DNA from: Bugulina stolonifera
Lineage: Eukaryota > Bryozoa > Gymnolaemata > Cheilostomatida > Bugulidae
Assembly (NCBI GenBank): GCA_935421135.1
Contig: OW285192.1
Span: forward strand, 7,581,001 to 7,645,000
Length of the DNA: 64,000 nt
Direction: 5' to 3'
Position numbers and translations under genes: made by a program. Below the pieces are notes generated by a model, which was not told the DNA's origin, did no database searches, and saw only the letters and a list, made by a program, of their open reading frames with translations. This document shows positions 12,969 through 26,300 of the stretch, one piece after another. How positions within the stretch are numbered: position 1 is the stretch's first letter; every line of letters starts with the position of its first letter.

Positions 12969-14375
12969 ACTCTTAAAGATTGCGAAATGGCTGACGTGTT
13001 GGCCTTTTCTGGCTTTTATAGCCGCCCTCACTATCGAGTGCTGTGATTGGTCGAATCTATTGCACAACTCTTATAACTACAGTATAGTCACTCTAATTTC
13101 AGTAAGATGTTCTTGGCATCACCAAGAGGCTAAGGAGTGCAGTCAACAAGATAAAAGACAGAGCTGAAGCTATGAAGCTAGTAATAGTCAATTATTGACT
13201 ATTCACCTATTTGTTGGTATACAAGTAACTACACTATTACAGTGCATTGTGGGGGAGTGTATCCATAGCCTTGGGATAGTATAATATACATGTATAAGGT
13301 AGAACGACTTAGCCTCAGCAGCAGGGAAAAGTCAGGAACTCTCTAGGGCGCTTTGCGAAATATTGCCTCACTGCCTGATGTATGACTGTTATACAATATA
13401 ATATTACAACATACAATATACTCCAGCAGCTACCGGTACTCATAAAGCAAGAGCAAATATCTAATGAATAATTTATTAAGTTTACATCCACTACATGCAC
13501 TTAGCCAGTTTAGCAATGTTATCAATTAGTTTAAAATTTATAATTGTAACCTATATCATAACAACTCCTTGTACTTACTTATTGTGAATAGTTACATGTA
13601 TTATATATTGTACATTACATGTACATGTAAAAGCTGTATTACCATGGGCGGATAAAATTTTTCTGTTCAACATTATACCACAGTTTGTATGTATTATCTA
13701 TTATCATCTCAATTAAGGTGACTAGTTTATATAGTACTGGCATTCTGGACAAGTCCAGCATCTTATCATGGGTATTATTATTACATCACAACACACATCA
13801 GGACTATGTGGTCTCGTGGTACCTATAAAATCATCAGGAAGTCACTGGCTAAATATGGAATGTGCATTCGTGTGCTCATGTAATAAAACAAATATGTACA
13901 TCGTGTAGATACAGGCATTTAGTATCAACAAAGGTGCAAGATCACAATCATGGCAGTAATTTGTAATCTACGTACAATACACATACATGTATATAAACGT
14001 GATTGTAATAGCATATACAAGTGCATAAAACAGCGTCATAAGAAGGTTTCCACAGTCCAATTTGAAATTGAGGTCAAAGTACCAATTTAGCATAACGACA
14101 AAATATAATTTTTGAGACTAAATTGCTCCATTGATGGCTCAATAAACTAAAACGTCGAAAGATGAAAATAATGATTAATTATACAACATATTATGGTGTT
14201 ATAGCGGATAGTGTCTAATTCATGAAGGATATGGTTTCGCATGCCACAGTAAAATGATGCATTGCATAATGAGTGATGGTGGCTTGGGATTTGCTGTGGT
14301 TGAAACTCAATTCAAAGTTGACATTGCTATAGAAATATTATCATAAACAAGTGTTTGTATGATACTCTCCTACAG
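12969..14375. other. Intergenic region
   Basis: Between the proposed 5' end of the NRPS-like gene and the 3' end of the first membrane-protein gene. It contains no exon that can be tied to a family, only short AT-rich open frames and scattered TACATGTA palindromes (for example near 13618). The part next to 13000-13060 may be promoter. Confidence 0.5.
13046..13050 (-). promoter_or_regulatory. Inverted CCAAT box near the putative NRPS-like start
   Basis: On the minus strand the sequence CGACCAATCAC lies about 80 bp upstream of the tentative first ATG (12968) of the NRPS-like gene. CCAAT boxes are common at this distance in animal promoters. No convincing TATA box is visible next to it. The assignment depends on the first exon being right. 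Confidence 0.25.
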
Positions 14376-17160
14376 TTAACCCTCTCTTGTACTTAGCTCA
14401 TTACTATAGGTCACATAATCTGTCACATGATCAACCATGTAATCATGCAGAACAAGTGATCTCCTTTGTTCTTGTCTACAATAATCTAGCTTCTCCTCTC
14501 GGACTGTTTCGAATAGAAGACCATACCTCTCATCATCTGGTAGTGCTGACTCCACCGCCTCAACTCCAGGATAGCTACAGTGACTGCTTAATGGACTTTC
14601 ATAATCGTTACTGTTGATTTTTCGAGATTTGATTTCCTTCATTTCTAAAGTGGAGTTGTTTTTTGGAGGGGCGGTTTGATGCATACCCATCGAACCTACA
14701 AGTACAAAGGATGTTGAGGTAAACTACATGTAAATGGTGGACAGTGGTCACTAAACATGAGAGGACGATGGTTATTAGATATTGTAATCATTTGTCAATC
14801 TTACATCTACATGTATATACATGTAAGTTCAATCTTGCAATGCATTGTACACAATTTTTATACTTGCTTCATATCCCATATCGCTTTAATTAGCTTGAAA
14901 TTGACCCCATTGCCGCATATTATATAAAGAGAAGATAACTTCACCAAATGTAACCTAATAGCAAAGTGCGAAAGGGTCCATCGGCCAATGAGATATCTTA
15001 AAATTTCAGTTAACTATTAGACGTCAACAATTGTTAGTAGTATATGAAAGGAATTTGAAACCACAGAATTCGCTATGAACTTTTCCACCACATATACATG
15101 TATGTAATCGTTCGGGAAAATTAGTTATTTAGTCTTGATTTTCCTAATGTAGATGCTGTAGCATGTATGTACTGTATGTAATATTCTTACTAATAAGTTT
15201 GAGTATGCCAAGGTGAGGGACAGCCACAGATTTGGCGTGACTACTCAGTTTATTCCTCTCATACACATACTTCCTGTCGTAGTAACCAGAGAGATAGACG
15301 CCCGCTGTAACAAACAATTACAGATAAAGGAGAATAATCAAGTAGTCTGTTTAAAAGAAATAAAACACTAGGAATGATCACTATGCCAAAGCCGAAGCAA
15401 CAATGTCAGGTCTAAAAGTGGAAAAACTATCGTAAAATCAAAGAGACAGCCACAGTATGTTCACAGCTTCTGCTTATTTTTAATTTATTGTGCTTTTAAA
15501 TACAAGTAGTCTGCCTTATTGAACGAACTTTTGCCATTCTATGCCGAACGCTGGGTTTGTACTTTACAAATTAAACGCTCAGCAGTAAGCCTATTTTGTA
15601 GAGGAAGTTTGAGATACATGTACATCATAATATAGGCCTATTTGCCAGTTTTATATCAACTATAAATAAATTTCTTTGCAAAGAGTCTAAGAGTGAGTTG
15701 TATTATAATACTACAGAGCCTATTGCTACAATGTACACGTACATGTATATAATATACTCAATCTGCATACAGTATACTGTTTCGGTGTTTAACACCTCAT
15801 CAGTGCAGCTCAGAGATATACTAATAATGAAGTACTTATGCTCTGTGTACCTTGCTTGTCCCACTCATCAAACTTTTTCTTCTTGAATGACATCATACCA
15901 ATAAAGATGCCGATGCCAGTGGCAAATAGAGCTATCACCACGACAGCATACATAGCTGCCCCCTGAGAGTCGTAGGTTGTGTTAGGGTAGCAGAGAGCAT
16001 TATCTAACAAAATATAGACAGTGTGAATTTTGAATGCAACTATTTCAAACACCTGTGGGCATTTGCCATTTATTTCTGTAAGGGCTTAGGCATATTACTT
16101 TATACTCGTACATGTATATACATGTATATACATGTACATGTATATACATGTATATACATGTACATGTATATACATGTATATACATGTACATGTATATACA
16201 TGTACATGTATATACATGTATATACATGTACACATGTGCAACATATCACTGTATTTCTAAAGTTGTCTTCTCTCTCTTATAACAACTGATACTCTCATGC
16301 AATATACCCTGAGAGCAGATACCAAATTTATAACATCGACAGAGATGCACAACAAGCAATAATATTATTTCATAATATTTTCACAATATTGAAGCAGCAT
16401 TCAGACTGCTGACATTTATTACTAAATGCACAAGTATTTTCACTGATTGTTCACGAGTAAGTAGCTGGTGACTACCAAGTAAGGTTTAAGAGAGCTTCAA
16501 TAATATTAGAATTTACATGAACAATAATTTATACCCAATTCCATGAACATGTATATAAAAGCGTGAATTTCTATTAGCATTGAGCTAAGCATTGATAACC
16601 CTGGTGCCTACTATGCCCTCTGCTTGGAATAATTGCTGAAATGCAAGAGTTTTCCTCTCATACACGCACATCTTTAGAAGAACACTGGTCAGCATCATCG
16701 GTCACTGGGGATTAATTCTTTAGTGCTTAGAACAGATATTTTATTTGGACAGGGTATCTGGTCTAACAACTATGCTCTTATGTACTGGTTCCTGGGTGGT
16801 TACTGGATCTGCACCTATTTACCCACACTACACTATTAGATTAAAACAGTCCGGGAGCAGAGCTGTTGGGTTTAACGTACAGACTCCATCCACTTACACT
16901 GCAAATAATGTATTTACTGTGATAAGTTAGTCACATGTACATGTACATATACAACCAACTGTTTACAGAAGTGTCCTCTTGTCATGGACAGAAGTTTAAA
17001 TTACTAATAAACTGCATGTATTTTCTAACCGCCATCTGGTTGGTTGGGGTGTAGGTGATACACCGTCCCATTAATGGTTATGTTACACGGTGAGGATATA
17101 GAGGCTAAACTCTTCTTTCCTTCTGAGTAGGAAACTGCAGTATCCTGGTCAGTCATCACT
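14376..17160 (-). CDS. Single-pass membrane protein 1, NTR-like ectodomain fragment (5' exons not found)
   Basis: Supported exons 5' to 3': 17030-17160, 15851-16003, 15191-15304, 14376-14695 (stop TAA at 14376-14378); phases agree at every junction. The first visible exon holds SSPCNITINGTVYHL; the next gives DNALCYPNTT, then a transmembrane helix (YAVVVIALFATGIGIFIGMM) ending in a basic stop-transfer SFKKKKFDEWDKQ. Two cytosolic exons follow: a Tyr-rich one (AGVYLSGYYDRKY) and a charged tail of about 106 residues ending STREG. The paralogue at 19114-22015 has an identically sized 153-bp transmembrane exon, and its upstream exon looks like an NTR/TIMP module, so this protein likely carries one as well; the signal peptide and first NTR exon were not located. 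Function not recognised. Confidence 0.7.
15750..15805 (+). repeat. Short dispersed repeat (copy 1)
   Basis: Contains CTCAATCTGCATACAGTAT, ACTGTTTCGGT and ATCAGTGCAG, closely matched in order at 48098-48152. The unit has a weak inverted character (GCACTG against CAGTGC in the second copy). It lies in an intron of membrane-protein gene 1. Probably a small transposon remnant. Confidence 0.5.
16108..16232 (+). repeat. Self-complementary ACATGTATAT tandem array
   Basis: About 125 bp of tandem units near 26 bp built from ACATGT and TATA palindromes. Because it is its own reverse complement, it opens reading frames on both strands (HVYTCTCIYMY-type), which are artefacts. It sits in an intron of membrane-protein gene 1. 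Confidence 0.9.
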
Positions 17161-19113
17161 CTGTAGTATATAATATGGTAGTATTGCAGGTATACTAACA
17201 GATCTTTAATATACATTGTATAGTATGAACATGAACAGGTAGCATTCCTTGATGACAATACTACTGTTGTTAAAGGTTTACAGATTCTTGTTAAGAGCAC
17301 GTTGACAAATCTTTACCACAAGTGGCAGACCTATGACAGTAGGCTACTAAGCACCAACACATCACCCTACCGCTCCAGGGATAAAATTACATGTAAATAA
17401 ATAAATATATATTTTATTATTAATGATTCTCGTAAATGTACATACCTTTTAATTCAGAGGATGAAGAGATTGATCTAGCAGTATTGGCCAAGTTAATAGT
17501 TACTAAATACTAAATTTTTAGTTAAATTGGAGCTTCCTTTTGTCATATGGACATTATAACCTAGTTATAGATACAGTATAGAATATATAAACTAGATATA
17601 GCCAGGCAATGGACAATGATGTTATAGATATATTATAGCTAATCAATACCATTTGTATAAAGTTATCTATTGTATCAATCTGTAACAATATCTGATGTAC
17701 ATTGTATAATAATTCAATGGATATTTTATTATTAATGAGTTACTGCATAGTAATTTGTCAAAATCTGATCAATTATAAATACTACTCTTCTGCTATGCAT
17801 AGGATGTCAGAATAGCCTGAGTCCCAGTCTCCTCACTGACCCAGCGTAATGGCAGTATAATCAGTTATAAACCTGGCAGGTTCGCCTGCAGGACTACAGT
17901 TACGTTGTGAATATGTTTTGTGCGTGTTTAACTTCCTTTAACAGACTGTAGTGAAATTTTGACGTAATGAGTTGAATACACCATTAGAAAGCCTAGTAGC
18001 AGCTGAACCAGTTAGCACAATACCAGCTGGGATACATGATGTCATCATGGTACCCAGCTCTGTTAAAACTAGTGAATTGCATCATTGGGGGGAGTGAATG
18101 CCAGACCACTCATTATGTTATTATAAACAAGAAATTTCAATTGAGTTTTTATCCTTGTTGTACTAGGAATTTCACAAAACGAAAAATTGGGTTTGTAGAA
18201 CAAATGCTAGTTAATATTCCTAGACAATAAAAAACACAATTCGTTGCGAAAAATTATTAAATGACTTGAGTTTGCATTTTGATTGGTCAATATAGGCCAC
18301 TTGTTTATCTCATGAATAACATGCATTCTTATTAGACTGGTGTGTTGAACCTGTAGAACGTAGTACTATAATTGCTAGTATCTGTTTTATTGAATGAACA
18401 CTGTATCTCTTATAAAACAGTTGTGAGAGCTCAATATTGCTTCTATATAGCGTGTCAGAGTTGAGATAATCAAAGTAGAAGCTTTGAAAATTGACATAAA
18501 GCTAGGTGGAGACAACTCCTAATGCTGACATCACTATGGTTATTTTAGAAATTTTGGGGCTACTGTTTTTGTAGTTTAGCATCTATTAGCTACTACTAAA
18601 ACAGTTTAGATGTGTTTGTAGAGGTATCAAGTAATACTAACATTGTTATTTTGGTGAAAATAACTCTGAAACTTTCAGTACAGCCCACCTTTGAAGAATT
18701 GTATGGATGATTCTTGCAAGGGGTTATTATCATCTTATAACACTTGTATTGCAACAGTGAATATGGGCATTTATATTATTAATTGTCATAGAATATAATA
18801 TTTTATTTCTCATCCGTAAAGTCACAACAAAATGGGAATACATGAAGAATAAACATTATAAAACGTTTCAATAAATAAAATTGCAAGAGAACACAACACT
18901 GAGCTTTCTCTTGTAGCATGATTGTATTATATATCTTTACTGTACCCTTTTTGGCCTTCTTGACCGCTGTTTATTGAGTCTGAGTTTATTTAGGCCTTGT
19001 TTTCCTCTGTCACTATATACCTATATAATACATGTGCTACTATAGCAACACATGTAACTGTTTACCACCAATATAGTTCTGTACTGAACCCTCCAAACTC
19101 TCCTAACCAATGG
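17161..19113. other. Upstream of membrane gene 1, no exon recognised
   Basis: By comparison with the paralogue, the signal-peptide and first NTR-like exon of gene 1 should lie here or further right. I could not find an exon of that type on the minus strand. The sequence is AT-rich, with only short open frames. Confidence 0.4.
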
Positions 19114-22015
19114 CTATACATTTACACCACTTGAACTATCTCCAACATGTTGACCAGCTGAAATAACACAAGTAAATTATGTTAGTGAAAGTATTACAAA
19201 TATACAAATAGTATTCTTTAAAATACTGGTATTATTTTCTTAAATTAAACTTATTAGAGAATTACAGAGCAGTGACACTAATCATGCTTGTCTTGGCTGT
19301 CATAACAGCACCATGCAATGAGAAACAGGTGAATCTGGGTAGAACAATGATATAGCCGGTCTTATATCTATTCAGCGAAACAGTGGGCATCTCTTGCACT
19401 GCCCGCTGTTCTGTAGCATTTTAAGAATTCTGGCTGCTAATTTCACTCTTTTGTCCTACAATTCCTTGCCTCAACAGAATCAACAGAATTTATCTCTACT
19501 TACTATTTGTAATTTCTTTCAATGTTCCACATTCTAAGGTACCCAGTTCTAAGATTTTAAGGCTATATTTTCTCTTTTCCTCTACCAGTGTTCTCTTGTA
19601 TAACGTAACTAAATAGTTTCCAGCTGTGTAACAGAAACATCAAATGGTTTATAGGAAGGCTGGACTCGATAGTTGATGAATGTACATGTATATACAACAT
19701 TATGCGCGTCTATACTTACATGTACATATACATGTAGGCCTACAATAATACATTGTATTATATAATACTGTTAGATTATTAACTCAATGATAACTATTTT
19801 TAGACAAGAACATAGATGTAATGGCACTTCAGTAAATCAGTAGACCTGGTAGTTGCAGATTAGTTTATGCAAATAAAAAAGTCTACTTTGAAATAAAAGG
19901 AGGCCTTTCGTTGCGATTAATCATGTGCTTGTGTGTAACACAATATTATTAATTTATTATTGTATTTGTTTTAATAGAATGGTATATACTGTACATGTAT
20001 TATATACAACGCCATGTAGTTCCCAATGTTGCTGTTGCTGTCCAATACATTTTATAATTGTTATGAATTTTCTGTAATCACCAGCGTCATAGGTATATTG
20101 ATTTACTGCACAATAAATTTTATAGACTGGTAAAAGATACCTTAACTCACTCACCTTGTCTGTCCCATTCATCATATTTCTTCTTCTTGAAAGACATCAA
20201 AGCAATAAAAAAGCCAATTGCTGTAGCAAATGTTACCAATGTCACGATAGCAAATATGGCCGCTCCTCTTGCGTCCACCAGCGAAGTTCTGTTACATATA
20301 GTATCTGCTGTAATACAAAATGTAGATGTATAAAGCTATTATATGCACCAATGTATGTTGATTACTTACTGAAACCTTGTAATTATAAACTTTAATTTAC
20401 TACTAAAAATTTACAATCGAAAATATAATTTCTGTGAGCATGCGACTAAGGCGATCAATAAATTCATATGGTATATGTTGAGATTGGTGTTTGGAGTAAG
20501 AGCGAACAACTTACAAAGGAAGATTCGCTAAGTATTCGCTGCATTATCACATATACGGAGTCTCTTGATACATTGCTACGTATTTAGTAAAATAAGGTTA
20601 AATGCCTCAATTTCACCCTTTCAGTGAACCTTTCTCATAGAGACTTCATTGGTTACGAGTTTATGCTTAATCAAACACGTATTGGCATAGAGGCTTGGTC
20701 AAATGATCACGCTACAAGTGGGGGTTGCATGCCAATGCACAGGCACAATGAGCGATGAGCAGTGCAACCGCCCAAAGAAAAGCTATGTACACTGCAGAAG
20801 GAGTTCTATTTATCATTTTGAGACAATCAAAGTTATTCGATCTCGATGTTCTATTCTGGAAGCCAGAGTTATAAACTTGAGGTCTCCCAAATATAAACAA
20901 TGCCATGGACAAAACATCACTGGCAAATCATGGGTTGCAGTAAGATGTGCTGCACATTTCAAAAAATCAACATGCTGAATGCCAGCATTTTCACCAAAGA
21001 TGGCACACATCCACTTCTTACGGCACAATTTCTGCCAAAACACACCAAATTTTGGTGCAATTCACTATCGTGTGACCGAACATTAGGTGATGATATATTA
21101 TTTAATAAAAAATTTGTTGCTGTCTGCAGGTAAAGTTAAGTATTTCTGATGAGCAGCTTTTACATATTAAAAACTAGTTATTGTGGTATAAGTAAGGTGT
21201 AAAATACAGCATGCATAGATCGAGGCATAGATTGGGCAGCCTTTTCTCTAGCTTCGGGCTATCTGGTTTGTCCCTTTGCTTTTTTATATACACTTGCATG
21301 TCGTTTTAATATATTTTATATCTTTCAAAAATAGCAATAAACGCACTAAACTAAAAAAACAACTACCAAATAATATAACAATATATTTGCTGACTTACTG
21401 TCTACCATTTGATCACCCTGCAGCAGAAATACTTTCCCTTCGGCAGTTACGTTACATCTAAACCCAACAGTGTCTTCTACTGACATGGTACAGAACTACA
21501 GATACACTAAAATGCGTAAATAATGTAAGAGCGGATAATCAACACTGGTAACCCAATTATAAGAAGTCTGGTGGAAAGAAGACAATTCCAAGATGCGAGT
21601 AAACATGGATTTATTATGATTATAACATGATGCACATGTGCATTCAATTTGTCTGCAATAGACTAAACTTGATACAATTTACAACAGAGAGAAGGTACAT
21701 GTAAACAGGTATGGACTGTTCTACCACCAAAAACTGCAATGCTGTATATTGATGTCTTGTAATCACTTGCTTTCACTGAGCTGCAGTGTCAGTTGATACA
21801 GTACTTACCTAGCTTCTGTATGCACAAGATGACTAACTGCAGCTGATGCGCAGGTGATGTGTGGATGATGTGCAGGTGCTATGTACTCACTCTCTACTGA
21901 GTAGATAGTGACATCTTTTAGCAGGTTTCCTTTAAATACCTTCAATATAGCAACAGTCTCGCTGTAAATGACGAAATCTGCCCTTAGCAACATTCGGCAT
22001 TCAATGTGGGAACAT
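19114..22015 (-). CDS. Single-pass membrane protein 2, NTR/TIMP-like ectodomain (5' exon uncertain)
   Basis: Exons 5' to 3': 21891-22015, then 21399-21481 (or 21399-21495), 20155-20307, and terminal 19114-19157 (stop TAG). The first gives CSHIECRMLLRADFVIYSE followed by ETVAILKVFKGN and DVTIYSVE; cysteine spacing and the ADFVI / KVFKG pattern resemble the start of TIMP and other netrin-like (NTR) modules. The second gives EDTVGFRCNVTAEGKVFLL. The 153-bp third exon encodes CNRTSLVDARG, a transmembrane helix (FAIVTLVTFATAIGFFIALM) and SFKKKKYDEWDRQ, near-identical in plan to gene 1. The tail is short (AGQHVGDSSSGVNV). If the start of the second exon is 21481, phase fits the preceding exon. NTR assignment is by eye; function unknown. 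A TIMP-like module tethered to the membrane would be unusual. Confidence 0.62.
20716..20816 (-). CDS. Candidate signal-peptide exon, out of order
   Basis: Open frame from ATG at 20816 reading MINRTPSAVYIAF-LWAVALLIAHCACALA then CNPH, a good signal peptide with a cleavage region before cysteine. It ends at a GT donor (GTAGC) in phase 2, which is exactly the phase the NTR-like exon 21891-22015 requires, and CNPH followed by C-ADFVI would resemble a TIMP N-terminus. However, it lies downstream of that exon on the same strand, between exons 21399-21481 and 20155-20307. It may be a displaced duplicate, an exon of another gene, an assembly artefact or chance. Confidence 0.3.
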
Positions 22016-23310
22016 CTAAGCTATAAATACATGTGAAGCAATAAAAGGAGAACAATGTGTAAATGGCAGATGGAAGCACGTGAATGCAGATGTAAAACTC
22101 ATTCAAAATTGGTAAATTGTATTCTGACCATGTCAATGTTTGAAGGTCATCTAACGTGGGAAAGGATGTTTGTAGGTGTTACAAATACATCACAGGAATT
22201 CACTGTGTGGGTAGACTACACAGTATATAGGCTTATATTGTAGTACACATGTACCGATGTATGTATACATGAAATCCACAGCACGTGTTTCAGTTACACA
22301 ATTTTGTACTTTTGTACTCTACTATAAGGTTTGACCACTTGTATTCGTGTGCTGTGATATAGCCTGTGATATAGCCTGTGATATAGCCTGTGATATAGCC
22401 TGTGATATAGCCTACATAGTATTAATTTGCATTTATATTATATGGAACTCATACTTATACAATAGCAGACAATTCCCTAAAGTGAAGCATTTTATTTTAC
22501 TTTATATGATCGTAAGTTTTGTCTATTCCCTCCAAGTAAAAAAAAATCATGAATCTCCAAATAATAAGTATTTATACCCTAGGTGTAATAATCTGACATT
22601 ACTAGTGTTCCTCAAAACATGATAACATGCTGCCATGGGGCACACATGTGACCCAGCAGAGGTACAATAAAACTTTAAAATAGAAGCTGTATTACTTCTT
22701 TTGCAGCTCCACACGCCTTACATGTGTTACATAGGTCATGACAATGACAATCGTCTAGCGATATTATTTTATATAAAATATTTATGTATTAGGAGCAGAA
22801 TCTTGTCCTGAAAACCTGTGTGAGCTTTACTACACATTCATTTCGTTACTTTAGACACCAGTTTGTTCTGCTGTTACAGTATTGCCGTAGCATAGTATAC
22901 AAAGAGGTGTGAAGCAGACGCACCGATAGGCTTTAGTTTGTGGTATTTAGGGTAACTAATGAGAAGCGGATGGTACTGATCGAATAGAATGGTAAAGCAT
23001 GTAAGAAAAACTTTAAAAGTAGATATCATTAAAATTTATTGCATTAAAATGAATTAAAATATAATTCTAGAGAACAACTTTTTACACTACAAATTGTAAA
23101 TAAAAACATGGTCACTTTCAATTCTGTGAAACATCTCATATTAAAGGTGAATAGTAATATAATAGAATCGCTATGGCAGAATAAATCTTCAAACATCTCT
23201 TCATTTGCGTACAACTGTATACAGGTATGTTATAATGAGCATATATTGGAAAGGCAAAGGTTTGATCTTTAAGTAAGTGCCATTTGGAATCAGAGTTAGC
23301 CTCAGTGTCT
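22016..23310. other. Intergenic region with 12-bp tandem repeat
   Basis: Between membrane-protein gene 2 and the protease gene 3' end. At about 22352-22412 there are five copies of the 12-mer GTGATATAGCCT. A minus-strand AATAAA at 23035-23040, about 270 bp beyond the protease stop, is a plausible polyadenylation signal for that gene. No other gene seen. Confidence 0.6.
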
Positions 23311-26300
23311 CTAATGGTCAATTATTGGATAGGTTGCACTGGTAGCCACCCCGCAGTTGTTATCCCTCATAGACATAAGAACATAGCCATCATTTCCCCA
23401 GTAAGTACTCCAGGAGTTCTTAACCAGCCAGTAATCCTGCAAACACAACATACATGTAAAATATTATATAGCATACATGTACAATATTACATAACATACA
23501 TGTACAATATTACATAACATACATGTACAATATTACATAACATACACGTACAATATTACATAACATACATGTACAATACAACACAACATAACATAACATA
23601 CATGTACAATATTACATAACACACGTGTACATATATTATGTGCAATATTACAGATTAGATGCACAAAAATGTCATTGACCTAACAGCATGCATAACGTCA
23701 TATTAATACAATGCACGTGTTTATACCTGTGCTATTGTTAAAAATATAAATTGACTTTATGGTGACCTTTATCTGTTTACATAATCAATTTAGAGAAATA
23801 GGAATTGTCTGCACCATTCACAATGGTTCAGTACAATATACAGTGACTCACCTGTCCGTGCATAGTGCCGTACCCCACAGCTAGTACAGCATGGTCCAAC
23901 CCATCGGGATCATTACTGCATGCCTTCTCGTAGTAAACACCATTTGCATAGAATGACAGGGATCTACAGTATAATCAGTTAGTAAGTCATGTGATGTCCA
24001 AACGAAATAGCCTCATACATAGCTCATACACAACGGGTGCTGAACTCCTAACACTATACTTCGCGGTTACCACAAAAGTACACACAATTGTAGCTACTAA
24101 AATACTCAAGGGGGACAACTCTGAATATATAATATAAACTGTTACACAATAAAGCTTATTCACTGAAATATATGTAGGAGTTGCTCCCCCATACATTGCA
24201 TCTTATAACAAAGCAAATAAGGGAAGACAACTTTGGAGTAAGAACCTTATTTAGGTATTATTACAAAATAAAAGGGTAAGCTGGGGGGGGGGAAGATATA
24301 CATGTAGTATTTGTTCAAAATTTAAATAAAAATGAATAGCAGTTGGCTAGTTCAATTATAAAGGCCAGTGAATGCCCTTCACACAGGTTCCCCTCTACTT
24401 GTTGACTACACACACCCACACATCACACATTATTGATTGTTTGTCATTGATTGATCATTTTTAATGGCTGCCACCAAATAAAGCAGAGAAGAGATGCAAC
24501 ACTTACAGATGTGATGCATCGATGGCCACTGATATGGGGCCATTATTGAACAGGGCCATCTTAAGCTGAAGCTGGTTTCCTGAAGTTATGTTCACGTAGC
24601 CCTTGAGCTGTACTGTTCCGTTTACCCCCCTGGAGTTACACTTAGAATCAACAGCCATATATGAGCCATAGTCATCCTCGGTGGACAGCCCTCCCTTGTT
24701 GGCCATTATCCAATCATATGCTCTGAAATAAATAGGACAACCAATGAGCTACCAGCAGTATGGTGATTCACCAAAAGAGTAGCAGTAGATTATAGACAAT
24801 CATAGTGCACATATCAGTGAGCCAATGAGTAACAGAGAGACTTGAACCAAACCCTGCCACCAATATACAGTGTGATAAATGGATTATTTTAACATAAGGT
24901 TCCAGTTTGTGTGTTGCAGAAACATAACACGAGAACAATATAGACGACATATACTTCACTAATTTGTGATTGAGTCTACTGCATTACCCAGACTGTTCAC
25001 TCAATACCTACTCTGCATCACCAGTTTTGGCAATGTGGAGCTGCCTTGCCTTCGGCTTTGACTAAACAATTTCAAAGACCATCGCTTACGGTAATTTCTA
25101 CCCAGTTTTTGGTAACTACACGGCAAATTAGTTAACGATCTCACAAAAATCCAACATATTCTGTATGGTATTTGAGATTGTTTAGTCTATTGTAGACGAA
25201 ATAACTCCAAATGGGCGAGTGAGTTCACTAGTAGTGAACAGTCTTGTTTGAGTAAGTAAATAACTAGTAAAGTGACTAGTTAGAAGCATAAGTACAATTG
25301 TACATGAAGACTGACCAATCATAAACTCTGTAAGTAAGCAGACCGACCAATGAGAAGGAGATGTGAGTGTACGTACCTGAAGTCTTCACCTCCGTCACAG
25401 GCATTGTTACCGTATCCCCAGGAACAGTCCATCAGCTCCTGCTGAGAGAGTCTAACTAACTTACCAGTGGCAAGGAAGTATGCACCTGTGTATGTACAAG
25501 TATACTATATACATGTATATTATGTCTGTGTGTAAGTATGCACCTGTGTATGTAAACGTTGAACCTATACTAATATGTCTACTGGAATATAACATAGCTT
25601 GGTTTGAACTCAATACCTAACTTATCAACAAAGCCTCCATAAAAAGTCTCCAAAAGTTGTGCTCCAAAAGTGATTCATGAAACTAAAGTATGAGAAAGAG
25701 GCTGATTGGAAAGACACACTGCTATTACCACCTACCTTGATGCGTATCTAAGTACACACTATTATAATATTTACACATCTACACACTACATACATATAGT
25801 AGGGGAGAGCGGGGTAAGTTGGGACAATTTTTGGTTTTCTGGGAATAATACGGAGTCGAGAGGTCATAGCATCATCATTTTTTGCATGGAAGTACTTTAA
25901 TATGTTGTCTAACTATAGCCTGAAGCACACACATTGACAAGTCAGCATAGTGCGGTAATCCAAGATTTGGCAGCGCATGTCAAACGTCCCAACTTACCCC
26001 ACTGACGGGGTAAGTTGGGACATGTGTGGGGCAAGTTGGGACACCATTGAAAATATAGATTTTAGATTTAGATTAGTCTCCTTTTTTATCATGAACAGAT
26101 AGAATTGAAATGTTACAATAATATTACACATATATTTAAAATTATTGCCGTATATGTCAAAAAACATAATATCTGTAAAAAACTGCTGAACTTTAATTTA
26201 GTTCGGCCTCGAAGTGTTTAATTTTTTTATTACAAGATAGTCTAGGGAAGGTATGAAAATTGTTTTGATGTAAAAGAGGATGTTAAGTAAATCTTTGTTA

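Noticed and set aside
12916..13167. Plus-strand 83-codon frame
   Set aside because: No domain or codon pattern; overlaps the proposed promoter and first exon of the minus-strand NRPS-like gene.
16023..16289. Tyr/Cys/Met-rich frames (HVYTCTCIYMY) on both strands
   Set aside because: Product of the self-complementary ACATGTATAT array in an intron.
19261..19350. Plus-strand short signal-peptide-like frame (MLVLAVITAPC)
   Set aside because: Stops after about 25 codons and lies on the strand opposite to the local genes; no partner exon found.
20703..21133. Overlapping frames on both strands as a separate gene
   Set aside because: No family resemblance and mutually overlapping; only the signal-peptide exon on the minus strand had supporting splice phase.
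23448..23635. CRISPR-like array
   Set aside because: Units are contiguous tandem copies without unique spacers, in an animal intron.
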